55,950 bases of DNA from UBA2834 sp963623365 (GTDB lineage Bacteria; Patescibacteriota; Saccharimonadia; Saccharimonadales; Saccharimonadaceae). Position numbers and translations under genes: made by a program. Below the pieces are notes generated by a model that was not told where the DNA came from, searched no databases, and worked only from the letters and a program-made list of their open reading frames with translations. The DNA is taken from positions 1 through 55,950 of the forward strand of contig CAVFJY010000008.1 in the NCBI GenBank assembly GCA_963623365.1, in the 5' to 3' direction. Shown here in pieces: positions 32,848 through 41,363 of this stretch. Position 1 is the first letter of the stretch. The number at the start of each line of letters is the position of its first letter.

Positions 32848-33468
32848 ATGAAAATCATCCTCGGCACCAAGATTGGTATGACCCAGATCATCGGCGAAGA
32901 CGGTGTAGTTACCCCTGTAACTATCCTCCAAGCCGGCCCATGCACGGTGACTCAGACTAAGTCTGTCGAAACCGACGGCTATAGCGCTGTGCAGTTGGCA
33001 TATGGTCAGGGTAAGAATCTGAGCAAGGCCGTGTCCGGACACGTTAAAAAATCCGGAACAGATATTAACCCTAAACACATTCGTGAATTCCGCGTCGAGA
33101 CTATCCCAGAAGATGTCACGCTTGGTAGCGAAATCACCGTCGCCAACTTTACGCTTGGCGATAAGGTTCAAGTTACAGGTACGAGCAAAGGTAAGGGCTT
33201 TGCCGGTACCGTTAAGCGCCACAACTTCCAGGAATCTCGTAATACACACGGTTTCAAAGGTGACATCCGCAAAGTTGGTTCCATTGGTTCCATGTATCCA
33301 CAAAAAGTCTTCAAGGGGAAGAAGATGGCTGGTCGCATGGGTCATGACCGTGTAACCGTCAAGAACTTGGTTGTCTCCTATATCGACACCGACCACAACC
33401 TGATTGGCCTCAAAGGCGCTGTGCCTGGTCCAAACAAAGGTTTAGTCATGGTGGAGGGAAAGGACTAA
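32848..33468 (+). CDS. rplC: 50S ribosomal protein L3
   Basis: 206 aa uL3, an early assembly protein whose loop reaches the peptidyl transferase centre. IGTKIGMTQ-type start (LGTKIGMTQIIGEDG) and the conserved GSIGSMYPQKVFKGKKMAG loop are present. GGGAAAGGA precedes the ATG. It is the first gene of a tightly packed run through rpsH, with gaps of 0-3 nt or small overlaps for most junctions. Confidence 0.97.
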   Translation: MKIILGTKIGMTQIIGEDGVVTPVTILQAGPCTVTQTKSVETDGYSAVQLAYGQGKNLSKAVSGHVKKSGTDINPKHIREFRVETIPEDVTLGSEITVANFTLGDKVQVTGTSKGKGFAGTVKRHNFQESRNTHGFKGDIRKVGSIGSMYPQKVFKGKKMAGRMGHDRVTVKNLVVSYIDTDHNLIGLKGAVPGPNKGLVMVEGKD

Positions 33469-33469
33469 T

Positions 33470-34072
33470 ATGGCAGAAGCAAAATTAAACAAAGATGTAT
33501 TTGGACTTTCCGTCGAAAATCACGAATTAGTCAAATTAGCTTACGATGCCTATCTCGCTAACTCCCGCAGCTCTCACGCTAAAACTCTCAAACGTGGTGA
33601 AGTTCGTGGCGGTGGCAAGAAGCCTTGGAAGCAAAAAGGCACTGGTCGCGCTCGCTTTGGCTCGACTCGCAACCCAATTTGGCGTCACGGCGGCGTCGCG
33701 TTTGGTCGCACTGGCGAAGAAAACTTCACCAAGAAAATCAGCAAAACCGCGAAACTCCAAGCCGTTCGCCAAGCTTTGTCTATGCAAAATGCCGACAAAG
33801 CCATCAAAACTGTCGCTAGCTTTACTGCTAAGAGCGGTAAGACTAAAGACGCTATTAAAGAGCTCGGCCTCACCGACGGCAAGAACTACCTTATCGTAGT
33901 CCCAGAGAAAACTGAGAGCATCCTTCGTGCTACTGGCAACATTGCCAACGCTAAGGTCGTGCGCCCAACTTATCTCAACGTCTTCGACATTCTCAATGCT
34001 GACGAAATCATCATTGTTGAAGCCGCGCTCGTAACTATCGAAAACTGGTTACTCGGAAAGGAGAACGCCTAA
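33470..34072 (+). CDS. rplD: 50S ribosomal protein L4
   Basis: 200 aa uL4 lining the exit tunnel. The extended loop GEVRGGGKKPWKQKGTGRAR and the FGRTG continuation are conserved. In several bacteria L4 is the operon's autoregulator, which makes the leader at 32763 relevant. It starts 1 nt after rplC and its stop overlaps the rplW start by one base. Confidence 0.97.
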   Translation: MAEAKLNKDVFGLSVENHELVKLAYDAYLANSRSSHAKTLKRGEVRGGGKKPWKQKGTGRARFGSTRNPIWRHGGVAFGRTGEENFTKKISKTAKLQAVRQALSMQNADKAIKTVASFTAKSGKTKDAIKELGLTDGKNYLIVVPEKTESILRATGNIANAKVVRPTYLNVFDILNADEIIIVEAALVTIENWLLGKENA

Positions 34073-34422
34073 TGTTAGTTCGTCCAATTCAAACCGAGAA
34101 AGCATACCGCGAAGAGACTAAGCGCGCCTACATGTTTGTCGTGCCAACTAGCGCCAGCAAACAAGCAGTCGCCAAGCAAGTTTCCGAGCAGTATCAAGTA
34201 ACTGTCATTTCTGTTCGCATGACGCTCCGCAAAGGCAAAGCTACTAAGTTCAGCCGCGGTAAGCATGCTTATCCGGGTACAACTTATCGCCAAGATAAGA
34301 AAATCGCTTATGTCACCCTCAAAGAAGGCGACAAGATCAAAATCTTTGACGAAGAACCTGTAGCAGAAGCGCAAACTGAAGAAAAAGCTGATAAAAAGGC
34401 CGACCAGAAAGGAGATAAATAA
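34072..34422 (+). CDS. rplW: 50S ribosomal protein L23
   Basis: 116 aa uL23 at the tunnel exit, docking site for trigger factor and SRP. It begins LVRPIQTEKAYREET (family l..PviTEKs) and ends with a charged tail of about 20 residues alternating K, E and D, longer than usual. It overlaps rplD and rplB by single bases. Confidence 0.96.
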   Translation: MLVRPIQTEKAYREETKRAYMFVVPTSASKQAVAKQVSEQYQVTVISVRMTLRKGKATKFSRGKHAYPGTTYRQDKKIAYVTLKEGDKIKIFDEEPVAEAQTEEKADKKADQKGDK

Positions 34423-35258
34423 TGGCTATTAAAGCTTATCGTCCAACTACGCCGGCTCAGCGTCAGAAAACTACCCAAGACTTCGATCAAATTACTACCC
34501 GTAAGCCATTGAAGAGCTTGGTTAAGAGCAAAAAACAGATTGCCGGTAAAAACAATTCTGGCCGCATCACTGTTCGCCATCGTGGCGGCGGCGTCAAGCG
34601 CCATTACCGCATTCTCACCCACAACTTGCCAGCCGGTCTAACGCTGAAAGTTATGGAAATCGAGTATGATCCAAACCGCAGTGCACGCATTGCTCGCGTT
34701 CAGGATCAAAACGGCGTCTATTATTACATTCTCGCCGACAACAATATGCGCAAAGGTGCAGAAATTAAAACCGGTGACGATGCGCCAATCGAAACTAGCA
34801 ACCGCATGAGTATTGAACTCATTCCAGTTGGTACACAGATTTACGCCATCGAACTCACTCCAGGCAAAGGCGCCCAATTGGTTCGCGCCGCTGGTGCATC
34901 CGCTCAGCTTATGGCAAAAGAAAATGGCTATGCCACTATCCGCATGCCATCCGGCGAAATGCGCAAAGTTCTGACGACTTGCCAAGCAAATATTGGCGTC
35001 GTCGGTAACGAACAGCATCAGAACATCAAAATCGGTTCTGCTGGTCGCAAGCGCCGCAAAGGCATTCGCCCAACAGTTCGCGGTGTCGTAATGAACGCAA
35101 CCGATCACCCACACGGTGGTGGTGACGGCGGTCGTCACGGTTCTGGTAAAGCACCACGCACGCCATGGGGTCAACTCACTTTGGGTTACCGCACTCGTCA
35201 CAATAAGAAAACTAACAAGATGATTGTTCGCAGTCGTCATGAAGGGAAGAGGAAATAG
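34422..35258 (+). CDS. rplB: 50S ribosomal protein L2
   Basis: 278 aa uL2, standard length. The C-terminal HPHGGGDGGRHGSGKAPRTP with its catalytic-centre-proximal histidine and the GRNNSGRIT-like KNNSGRITVRHRGGG segment are conserved. GGAG lies within the rplW end. It is required for subunit association and peptidyl transfer. Confidence 0.98.
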   Translation: MAIKAYRPTTPAQRQKTTQDFDQITTRKPLKSLVKSKKQIAGKNNSGRITVRHRGGGVKRHYRILTHNLPAGLTLKVMEIEYDPNRSARIARVQDQNGVYYYILADNNMRKGAEIKTGDDAPIETSNRMSIELIPVGTQIYAIELTPGKGAQLVRAAGASAQLMAKENGYATIRMPSGEMRKVLTTCQANIGVVGNEQHQNIKIGSAGRKRRKGIRPTVRGVVMNATDHPHGGGDGGRHGSGKAPRTPWGQLTLGYRTRHNKKTNKMIVRSRHEGKRK

Positions 35259-35261
35259 TCT

Positions 35262-35552
35262 ATGTCTAGATCTCTTAAGAAAGGCCTTTATGTGGACGCC
35301 AAGCTTCAGAAGAAAATCGAAGCTCTTTCCGCAGAAGACCGTACTATCGTCAAGACCTGGGCACGTGAATCCACTATTAGCCCAGAAATGGTTAGCCGCA
35401 CGATTGCCGTCCACAATGGTCGTGTCCATGTACCAGTTTTCGTAACTGAAAACATGGTTGGCCACAAGCTCGGCGAATTCGCTCCAACTCGTAAATTCAA
35501 GCGCCATGGTGGCAAAAAAGCCGCTGAAGCTGCAGCAAAGAAGGGAGCATAA
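35262..35552 (+). CDS. rpsS: 30S ribosomal protein S19
   Basis: 96 aa uS19 of the 30S head. SRSLKKGLYVDAKL and the MVGHKLGEFAPTRKFKRHGG block are typical. An alanine- and lysine-rich tail of about 12 residues ends the protein. GGAAGAGGAAA lies upstream of the ATG, overlapping the end of rplB. Confidence 0.97.
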   Translation: MSRSLKKGLYVDAKLQKKIEALSAEDRTIVKTWARESTISPEMVSRTIAVHNGRVHVPVFVTENMVGHKLGEFAPTRKFKRHGGKKAAEAAAKKGA

Positions 35553-35555
35553 TCT

Positions 35556-35945
35556 ATGGCTACTAAATCTGCACACGCCTATATCAAAGGCGTCGATAGT
35601 CAACCACGTAAAGTTAACGTCGTTGCTAGCCTGGTTCGCGATCGCTATGTTGCCGACGCCATCGTTATTCTCGAGAATACACCACGTCGTGCCGCTAAAG
35701 CCGTTCGCAAAGCTATCGAATCTGCAAATGCAAATCTTTTGAACACTAACGCCAATATCGACACCAAGACCATTGCGATTGCACGCATTTCGGTTACCGC
35801 CGGTACGCGCATGCGCCGTTATGTTCCTGCAAGTCGCGGTCGCGCCTTGCCATACGAAAAAATTTCATCCAACATTTTCGTCGAGGTCGTAGGCGAAGAA
35901 AAAGTTAAGAAGACTGCCGAAAAAGCAGAAAAGGAGAAGAAGTAA
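35556..35945 (+). CDS. rplV: 50S ribosomal protein L22
   Basis: 129 aa uL22, whose hairpin reaches into the tunnel near the macrolide site. The hairpin region TAGTRMRRYVPASRGRALPY is present in somewhat divergent form, followed by a lysine/glutamate-rich tail. AAGGGAG precedes the start; the stop shares a base with rpsC. Confidence 0.96.
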   Translation: MATKSAHAYIKGVDSQPRKVNVVASLVRDRYVADAIVILENTPRRAAKAVRKAIESANANLLNTNANIDTKTIAIARISVTAGTRMRRYVPASRGRALPYEKISSNIFVEVVGEEKVKKTAEKAEKEKK

Positions 35946-36571
35946 TGGGCCAGAAAGTTAACCCAGTCAGCTATCGTCTCCAGGTCAACAAGAACTGGAG
36001 CAGCAAGTGGTTCTCCCGCAAGGCAGACTTCAAGAATTGGCTGATTGAAGATGTCAAGATTCGCGAAGTTATCGAGAATCGCTTCAAGAGCCGTCCAACT
36101 ATCGATCGTATCACGATTGAGCGCAGCCCGAACCTTACTACTATCACTATTCGTACCGCTAAAGCCGGTGCCGTGATTGGCAAACAAGGTGCTGGCATCA
36201 ATGAGCTCAAGAAGGAACTTGAAAAAGTTACCAGCTCGCCACTTCGCATTAATGTCGAAGAAGTTAAGAAACCAGAACTCAGCGCTAAGCTCGTAGCCGA
36301 AAATATCGGTTTCCAGCTTGGTAAGCGGATGAATTTCCGCCGCGCCGTCAAGATGGCTTGTGCCTCCACGATGAACGCTGGCGCAAAAGGTATTCGCGTT
36401 GAGGTTTCCGGTCGTTTGAATGGCGCCGAAATGTCCCGCCGCGAAAAGTTTATCGAAGGTTCCGTGCCGCTCCATACGCTTCGCGCCGACATCGACTTCT
36501 ATGTCGAACATGCGCAAACCATCGCCGGTATCGTTGGTGTAAAAGTTTGGATCTATAAGGGGGAGAAATAA
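35945..36571 (+). CDS. rpsC: 30S ribosomal protein S3
   Basis: 208 aa uS3 at the mRNA entry. GQKVNPVSYRLQVNKNW starts the protein; a KH domain with GxxG as GKQG (about residues 80-83) and the C-terminal domain ending GVKVWIYKGE are present. S3 contributes to mRNA helicase activity. AAGGAGAAG lies upstream in rplV. Confidence 0.97.
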   Translation: MGQKVNPVSYRLQVNKNWSSKWFSRKADFKNWLIEDVKIREVIENRFKSRPTIDRITIERSPNLTTITIRTAKAGAVIGKQGAGINELKKELEKVTSSPLRINVEEVKKPELSAKLVAENIGFQLGKRMNFRRAVKMACASTMNAGAKGIRVEVSGRLNGAEMSRREKFIEGSVPLHTLRADIDFYVEHAQTIAGIVGVKVWIYKGEK

Positions 36572-36572
36572 T

Positions 36573-36992
36573 ATGGCACTAACTCAACCACGCAAAGAAG
36601 CACATCGCAAAGTCCGCAAAGGCAAGAACGAAGGTAATGCCACGCGCTGCAACACAGTTGCTTTCGGTGATTATGGTTTGATGAGCCTCGACAACGAGCG
36701 CATCAACGGTCGCCAAATCGAAGCTGCCCGCCAAGCCATTACGCGTTATGTCAAACGTGGCGGTAAAATTTGGATTCGCATCTTCCCGCATACCCCTGTC
36801 ACCAAGAAACCACTTGATGTCAAAATGGGTAGCGGCAAAGGTGAACCACAATTCCACGTCGCCAAAGTCAAAGCCGGCACCGTGATGTTCGAAATTGCCG
36901 ACGTAACTGACGAGCAGGCAAAAGAGGCCTTGCGCCTTGCTAGCCACAAGCTTCCAGTTCGTTGCAAAATCGTTAAGAAAGAGGAGCTCTAA
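36573..36992 (+). CDS. rplP: 50S ribosomal protein L16
   Basis: 139 aa uL16, near the A-site tRNA elbow. GNATRCNTVAFGDYGL and the conserved RIFPHTPVTKKPLDVKMGSGKG segment define it (family RvFPd.p.t.KP.e.RMGkGKG). GGGGGAG lies upstream. It starts 1 nt after the rpsC stop. Confidence 0.97.
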   Translation: MALTQPRKEAHRKVRKGKNEGNATRCNTVAFGDYGLMSLDNERINGRQIEAARQAITRYVKRGGKIWIRIFPHTPVTKKPLDVKMGSGKGEPQFHVAKVKAGTVMFEIADVTDEQAKEALRLASHKLPVRCKIVKKEEL

Positions 36993-36994
36993 TT

Positions 36995-37168
36995 ATGGCC
37001 GAAAAACAACTTTCGCTTGAAGAACAGCTCAAAGCTAAGCGCGAGGAACTCTTAATTGCCCGCCAGGGTCTCGGTTCGACATTACAGAATCCACACCATA
37101 TTAAGACGCTCAAGAAAGACATTGCTCGCATCTTAACCCAACTTAACGCCACGAAAGGAGATGAATAA
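36995..37168 (+). CDS. rpmC: 50S ribosomal protein L29
   Basis: 57 aa uL29, too short for many ORF filters but clear: MAEKQLSLEEQLKAKREELL, then ARQGLGSTLQNPHHIKTLKK. Two long helices match the family pattern, including the LxNPHRIR-type motif as LQNPHHIK. GAGGAG precedes the ATG in the end of rplP, and the stop overlaps the rpsQ start (TAATG). It sits at the exit tunnel next to L23. Confidence 0.93.
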   Translation: MAEKQLSLEEQLKAKREELLIARQGLGSTLQNPHHIKTLKKDIARILTQLNATKGDE

Positions 37169-37470
37169 TGGCACGCACATTAACCGGAGTAGTGTCCTCT
37201 GACAAGCGTGACAAGACAATCACTGTCGAAATCACCTCTCGTGAGACACATCCAATCTATAAAAAGCAATTCTCCATCACTCGCAAATATACTGCGCATG
37301 ATGAGAAGAATGAAGCGCATGAAGGCGACATCGTCATGATCGCCGAATCGCGCCCAATCAGCAAGACTAAGACCTGGACACTCGTCAAGATTGTCGAGAA
37401 GAGCCGTGGCAAAGTTGAGCTTAAAGCAGGAGTCACTGAGGTCGAAGGTGACGAAAAAGAGGAGAAATAA
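37168..37470 (+). CDS. rpsQ: 30S ribosomal protein S17
   Basis: 100 aa uS17 with an OB-fold core (LTGVVSSDKRDKTITVEI, then HPIYKKQF) and an additional acidic tail of about 15 residues (VEGDEKEEK). Ribosome site AAAGGAG lies in rpmC. It binds 16S helix 11/7 in the 30S body. Confidence 0.97.
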   Translation: MARTLTGVVSSDKRDKTITVEITSRETHPIYKKQFSITRKYTAHDEKNEAHEGDIVMIAESRPISKTKTWTLVKIVEKSRGKVELKAGVTEVEGDEKEEK

Positions 37471-37473
37471 AGC

Positions 37474-37842
37474 ATGATTCAGCAAGAAACACGTTTGAAG
37501 GTCGCCGACAACAGTGGCGCTAAGGAACTTGGCGTTATCCGTGTGCTCGGTGGCACTCGCGCTCGTTACGCTCACGTCGGCGATATTGTCACTTGCTCAG
37601 TTAAGGATGCATCCCCAACTGGCAACGTCAAGAAAAAAGCCGTCGTGCGTGCCGTAATCGTGCGCACCCGCCAAGCGATTCGTCGCCCAGATGGTTCGAC
37701 TATCCGCTTCGACGACAACGCCGCCGTTCTCGTTAACGACGACAAGACTCCAAAAGGTACCCGCGTTTTCGGTCCAGTTCCACGCGAACTCCGCGATCTC
37801 GGCTACTCCAAAATCATCAGCTTAGCACCGGAGGTACTATAA
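37474..37842 (+). CDS. rplN: 50S ribosomal protein L14
   Basis: 122 aa uL14, standard length. MIQQETRLKVADNSGAKELG and the C-terminal GPVPRELRDLGYSKIISLAPEVL are close to consensus. It forms part of the interface with the small subunit. GAGGAG lies upstream. Confidence 0.98.
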   Translation: MIQQETRLKVADNSGAKELGVIRVLGGTRARYAHVGDIVTCSVKDASPTGNVKKKAVVRAVIVRTRQAIRRPDGSTIRFDDNAAVLVNDDKTPKGTRVFGPVPRELRDLGYSKIISLAPEVL

Positions 37843-37843
37843 A

Positions 37844-38164
37844 ATGGGAACTCGCATTAAGACTGGTGATACCGTGAAAATTATTTCCGGTACCAATAAA
37901 GGCACGACTGGTAAAGTTACCAAAGTTCTGCCAAGCGAAAACAAAGTCCTCATTGAGGGCGTCGGTAATCGCACCCGCCACATGCGTCCAAATATGTATC
38001 GCGCTGGCGGCAAGAAAGATATTCAAGTCGGCATCGATGCTAGCAAAGTTGCGCTCGTAATTGACGAAAAATCCGGCAAAACCAGCCGCATTGGCTTCGC
38101 CAAGAACGACCAAGGCAAAACCGTTCGCATCGCCCGCCAAGCTAACAATCGGGAGATTAAATAA
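37844..38164 (+). CDS. rplX: 50S ribosomal protein L24
   Basis: 106 aa uL24 with an N-terminal KOW motif (IKTGDTVKIISGTNKGTTGK) followed by NKVLIEGVG. It is an early 50S assembly initiator. The stop overlaps rplE by one base. Confidence 0.97.
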   Translation: MGTRIKTGDTVKIISGTNKGTTGKVTKVLPSENKVLIEGVGNRTRHMRPNMYRAGGKKDIQVGIDASKVALVIDEKSGKTSRIGFAKNDQGKTVRIARQANNREIK

Positions 38165-38736
38165 TGGCCGAAACTAAATATGAAGCACGCCTCAAAACTC
38201 TTTACGATAAGGAGATTGCCAAGGCGTTGCAAAGCGAGCTCAAGCTCGACAACATCAACCAAGTACCAAAACTTGAAAAAATTATGGTTACTTCTGGTGT
38301 TGGCAAGAAGCGCGAAGATAAGCGCTTTACTGAGACTGTCGAATTGACTTTGACGAAAATTACAGGCCAAGCCGTAGTTGGCCGTCAAGCCAAGAAATCC
38401 ATCGCTCAGTTTAAGATTCGCAAAGGCATGGGTGCCCCAGTCGGCTACATGACCACCTTGCGTAACGACAAAATGTACGAATTCATGGATCGTTTGATTA
38501 ACGTTGCTTTGCCACACGTTCGTGACTTCCATGGCGTACCACGCAAGTCCTTTGACGCTAATGGCAACTATAGCCTCGGCCTCAAAGAACAGACCGTCTT
38601 CCCAGAAATTTCCTTCGAAGACGCCGCCGTCTTGCATGGTCTTGAAATCACTTTTGTCATTAAAAATGGTTCGCCAGAAGCTAGCATGAAATTACTAGAA
38701 AAATTCGGCATGCCGTTTGAAAAGGAGGACAAGTAG
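38164..38736 (+). CDS. rplE: 50S ribosomal protein L5
   Basis: 190 aa uL5 of the central protuberance, contacting 5S rRNA. VPKLEKIMVTSGVGKKRED, the FKIRKGMGAPVGYMTTLR block and RDFHGVPRKSFD are conserved. It is followed by rpsN with 1 nt between, whose ribosome site AAAGGAGG lies in the end of rplE. Confidence 0.97.
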   Translation: MAETKYEARLKTLYDKEIAKALQSELKLDNINQVPKLEKIMVTSGVGKKREDKRFTETVELTLTKITGQAVVGRQAKKSIAQFKIRKGMGAPVGYMTTLRNDKMYEFMDRLINVALPHVRDFHGVPRKSFDANGNYSLGLKEQTVFPEISFEDAAVLHGLEITFVIKNGSPEASMKLLEKFGMPFEKEDK

Positions 38737-38737
38737 T

Positions 38738-39007
38738 ATGGCTAAGAAATCCGCTGTCCTACGCGACGAAAAACGTCGCAAGATGTATGAAAAATATGCT
38801 GCCAAGCGCGCAGAATTGAAAGCGGCCGGCGACCTCGAAGGTCTACAAAAGTTGCCACGCAACTCCAGTCCGACTCGCCTCAAGAATCGCGATTTGCTCG
38901 ACGGTCGTCCTCGCGGCTATATGCGCCGCTTCGGCCTCAGCCGTATTAACTTCCGCGAAAAAGCCAGCAAGGGCGAAATCCCTGGTGTAACAAAGAGTAG
39001 TTGGTAG
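38738..39007 (+). CDS. rpsN: 30S ribosomal protein S14 (zinc-free form)
   Basis: 89 aa uS14 of the long, cysteine-free type. LPRNSSPTRLKNRDLLDGRP and GYMRRFGLSRINFREKASKG match; the CxxC pairs of the short zinc form are absent. The ATG at 38738 has AAAGGAGG upstream; a longer reading from 38717 overlaps rplE and lacks a site. Confidence 0.96.
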   Translation: MAKKSAVLRDEKRRKMYEKYAAKRAELKAAGDLEGLQKLPRNSSPTRLKNRDLLDGRPRGYMRRFGLSRINFREKASKGEIPGVTKSSW

Positions 39008-39020
39008 GAAAGGAGAAGAT

Positions 39021-39422
39021 ATGTCTATTCAAACAACCGATCCTGTAGCCGATCTGCTTACCCGTATCCGTAACGCAATCGCAATCGGCAAAAACGAAGT
39101 TCGTGTCCCTACTAGCAAACTCAAGTTTGCCATTGCCGACAAGCTACAGAAAATTCATTACCTCGAAAAAGTTGAAATCGAAGAAGTTCAGCCACGTGGA
39201 ATTCTCCACATCGTTATCAATAACGAAGGTGAAGCTGCTCGCATCAATGAAATCGAGAAAGTATCCACCCCAGGTCGTCGCATTTACGCGGGCGCAAAGG
39301 AGATTCCAAAGGTCAAATCCGGTCGCGGCACCGTTCTCGTCTCAACGAGCAAAGGTATCATGACTGGTCAAGAGGCCATCAAGAATCAACTCGGCGGTGA
39401 GCTTCTCGTCAAAGTTTGGTAA
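39021..39422 (+). CDS. rpsH: 30S ribosomal protein S8
   Basis: 133 aa uS8, a central-domain assembly protein and in E. coli the spc operon repressor. TDPVADLLTRIRNAIAIGK and the C-terminal GRGTVLVSTSKGIMTGQEA are typical. AAGGAGAAG precedes the ATG. The ribosomal run ends here: a terminator follows and the next gene is the inverted thyX. Confidence 0.97.
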   Translation: MSIQTTDPVADLLTRIRNAIAIGKNEVRVPTSKLKFAIADKLQKIHYLEKVEIEEVQPRGILHIVINNEGEAARINEIEKVSTPGRRIYAGAKEIPKVKSGRGTVLVSTSKGIMTGQEAIKNQLGGELLVKVW

Positions 39423-39432
39423 TTGAAGCATA

Positions 39433-39465
39433 GAAAAACCACCGGCATTAAACCGGTGGTTTTTT
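39433..39465. terminator. Bidirectional Rho-independent terminator between rpsH and thyX
   Basis: AACCACCGG/CCGGTGGTT perfect 9-bp stem with an A5 run before and a T6 run after, serving the convergent genes. Confidence 0.92.
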
Positions 39466-39490
39466 GACGTTTTAACTAAGACGTCCTGAG

Positions 39491-40645
39491 TCAAATCGAA
39501 CGGTCAAAAGCATGCTGCGGGCCAAGCTGACAAGGGCGATCGCAATGATAATAGCCCAACTGGCATTTGCTCTTGCCATCGAACGCATTCAACTCGTTGA
39601 AGATTTCCGGATAACCCGCTTCAATTGACCTGCGCAACAGCTTCTGCAAAGTCGCCTCCGTCTGCGCACAAATTTCCAACTGCGCCGCACCGCACAGACG
39701 TTCATGACACTTCAAACAGAAATTCTCAATTGTACCGCGTTCGTTAATTAGCACCATCATGCCTTGCGGATAATTTTGCGCCAACATTCGCATATCTAAC
39801 AGATATTCAAAGCGCAAGGACTCATTTTCGATAATCGGCGGCACGTAAAATTCACATGCATCCGGATCGGGAATCGTCATCTCATAACTCAGCGTTCGAT
39901 GTCGCTGTGCTTGCGCCAACTGCGCAAAAGTTCCAACATAGTTCACGCTGTAATTTTCATCAACGCTCTCGTGTCGTACTCTTTGCGCAAACAAGGAAAA
40001 CTTTCGCCCCTTATTGTCGCGCAAACCCTCGACGCCAAAAGCATCACGCAACATATCGGCCAATTCGACCAAATACGGTCGCAGCTTCAGCAGAAATAAA
40101 TCCTCCGTCGGACGCGTATATAGCTCCTCACACCAGCCAATCAAATAATTAATCTGGCGCAGATCGGCACTATATCCCATCGTGGTCGCGGGCGTAAACA
40201 CCGAAATAAAATAACGTGCATTTTCCATCGCCAGCTTCTCGATTGTCTTCGGTTCAATCTGCGGATACTTCGCAAAAATCAGCTCGCGAAACTTGCCAAT
40301 CCATTTATCATAGATAGACCGCTCAATCGCCGTGCTCTCCATCCGCGTATATCGCGCCGACTTCTCGCTGGTATTATATGGCGGCTCATTATTCAATAGC
40401 ATCGCCACAATCTTCGGTAGCCCTTCAAACACCAAGTTATATACAGGATGTCCCGCTACGCTATGATGACCCGAGCCAATCGTGCCTACTGCCCGCTTCA
40501 AAGCCTTCGTTCGCGGTTCCGCGAAAATCTGCTCAAAATCCTCCTTCATGTAGCAAATGCCCGCTTCTTGTCCTACCATCACTAACGCACTCTCGGTCGG
40601 TAGTGTATAGCCCGGCTTCGACGACGCCAAAATTCGCATTTTCAT
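39491..40645 (-). CDS. thyX: ThyX-family flavin-dependent thymidylate synthase, two-halved
   Basis: 384 aa, longer than usual ThyX (about 220-250). The second half has the signature RHRTLS at about 248-253, preceded by a RHESVDENYSVNYVG segment. The first half looks like a second ThyX core: SGHHSVAGHPVYNLVFEG followed by NTSEKSARYTR (the SxRY block), but its RHR residues are missing. The C-terminal third is cysteine-rich (CLKCHERLC, then CQLGYYHCDRPC). ThyX makes dTMP from dUMP with FAD and methylene-tetrahydrofolate. The ATG at 40645 has GGAGG 8 nt upstream. It lies antisense inside the spc ribosomal cluster. Confidence 0.85.
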   Translation of the reverse strand: MKMRILASSKPGYTLPTESALVMVGQEAGICYMKEDFEQIFAEPRTKALKRAVGTIGSGHHSVAGHPVYNLVFEGLPKIVAMLLNNEPPYNTSEKSARYTRMESTAIERSIYDKWIGKFRELIFAKYPQIEPKTIEKLAMENARYFISVFTPATTMGYSADLRQINYLIGWCEELYTRPTEDLFLLKLRPYLVELADMLRDAFGVEGLRDNKGRKFSLFAQRVRHESVDENYSVNYVGTFAQLAQAQRHRTLSYEMTIPDPDACEFYVPPIIENESLRFEYLLDMRMLAQNYPQGMMVLINERGTIENFCLKCHERLCGAAQLEICAQTEATLQKLLRRSIEAGYPEIFNELNAFDGKSKCQLGYYHCDRPCQLGPQHAFDRSI

Positions 40646-40763
40646 CCGACACACCTCCTTAGTCAAAAACCAAAATCTCAAATTGCAACAAGCCATTGCT
40701 CGTCTAGCCAAAATTATGACCAAAAAATAAGCTCTTTGCAAGCATAAGCGCCTCAAGCCATTC

Positions 40764-40792
40764 TTGCAAAAAGCCAGAAGATATGCTAAAAT
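40764..40792 (+). promoter_or_regulatory. Promoter of the rplF operon
   Basis: TTGCAA (40764-40769), 17-nt spacer, TGC-TAAAAT (40787-40792). It restarts the spc genes after the inverted thyX. Confidence 0.75.
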
Positions 40793-40824
40793 AAGCGGGA
40801 TATTAACACAAAAGAGGAACTCAA

Positions 40825-41361
40825 ATGAGTCGTATCGGAAAACTACCTGTAGACATTCCTGCGGGCGTGACAATTACGGTCGGCGACCAAGATATTACCG
40901 TCGCTGGTCCAAAAGGCACGCTTACAGTTCCTGTCCAGGAAAATACCACGACAACTGTCGAGGGTAATCAAATCATCGTGACGCGCAAAGACGATGAATC
41001 AAAGTCTCGTGCTTGGCATGGTCTGCAACGCGCCCTACTTAACAACGCCGTCACCGGCGTAACCAAAGGCTTCGAGAAAAAACTCGAAATCAATGGTGTC
41101 GGCTTCCGCTTGAGCGGTGGTCCGAAAGAAATCGAGATGGCACTTGGTTTTTCGCATCCAGTCAAATACAAAGCCCCAGAAGGCATTGAGCTCAAGACTG
41201 AAAAGATGACGATCACCGTGTCGGGCATCGACAAACAAAAGGTTGGCCAAGTTGCCGCCGAAATTCGCGCTCTCAAGAAGCCGGAACCATACAAGGGTAA
41301 AGGTATCAAGTATGAGGACGAAGTTATTATTCGTAAAGCCGGTAAGGCAGGGAAGAAATAA
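40825..41361 (+). CDS. rplF: 50S ribosomal protein L6
   Basis: 178 aa uL6 near the sarcin-ricin loop. SRIGKLPVDIPAGVTIT at the start and the C-terminal EPYKGKGIKYEDE block are diagnostic. GAGGAA lies upstream. It is the first gene of the second half of the spc cluster and has its own promoter. Confidence 0.98.
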   Translation: MSRIGKLPVDIPAGVTITVGDQDITVAGPKGTLTVPVQENTTTTVEGNQIIVTRKDDESKSRAWHGLQRALLNNAVTGVTKGFEKKLEINGVGFRLSGGPKEIEMALGFSHPVKYKAPEGIELKTEKMTITVSGIDKQKVGQVAAEIRALKKPEPYKGKGIKYEDEVIIRKAGKAGKK

Positions 41362-41363
41362 TC

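Noticed and set aside
34638..35603. Long minus-strand frame opposite rplB/rpsS
   Set aside because: Shadow of highly biased ribosomal protein genes.
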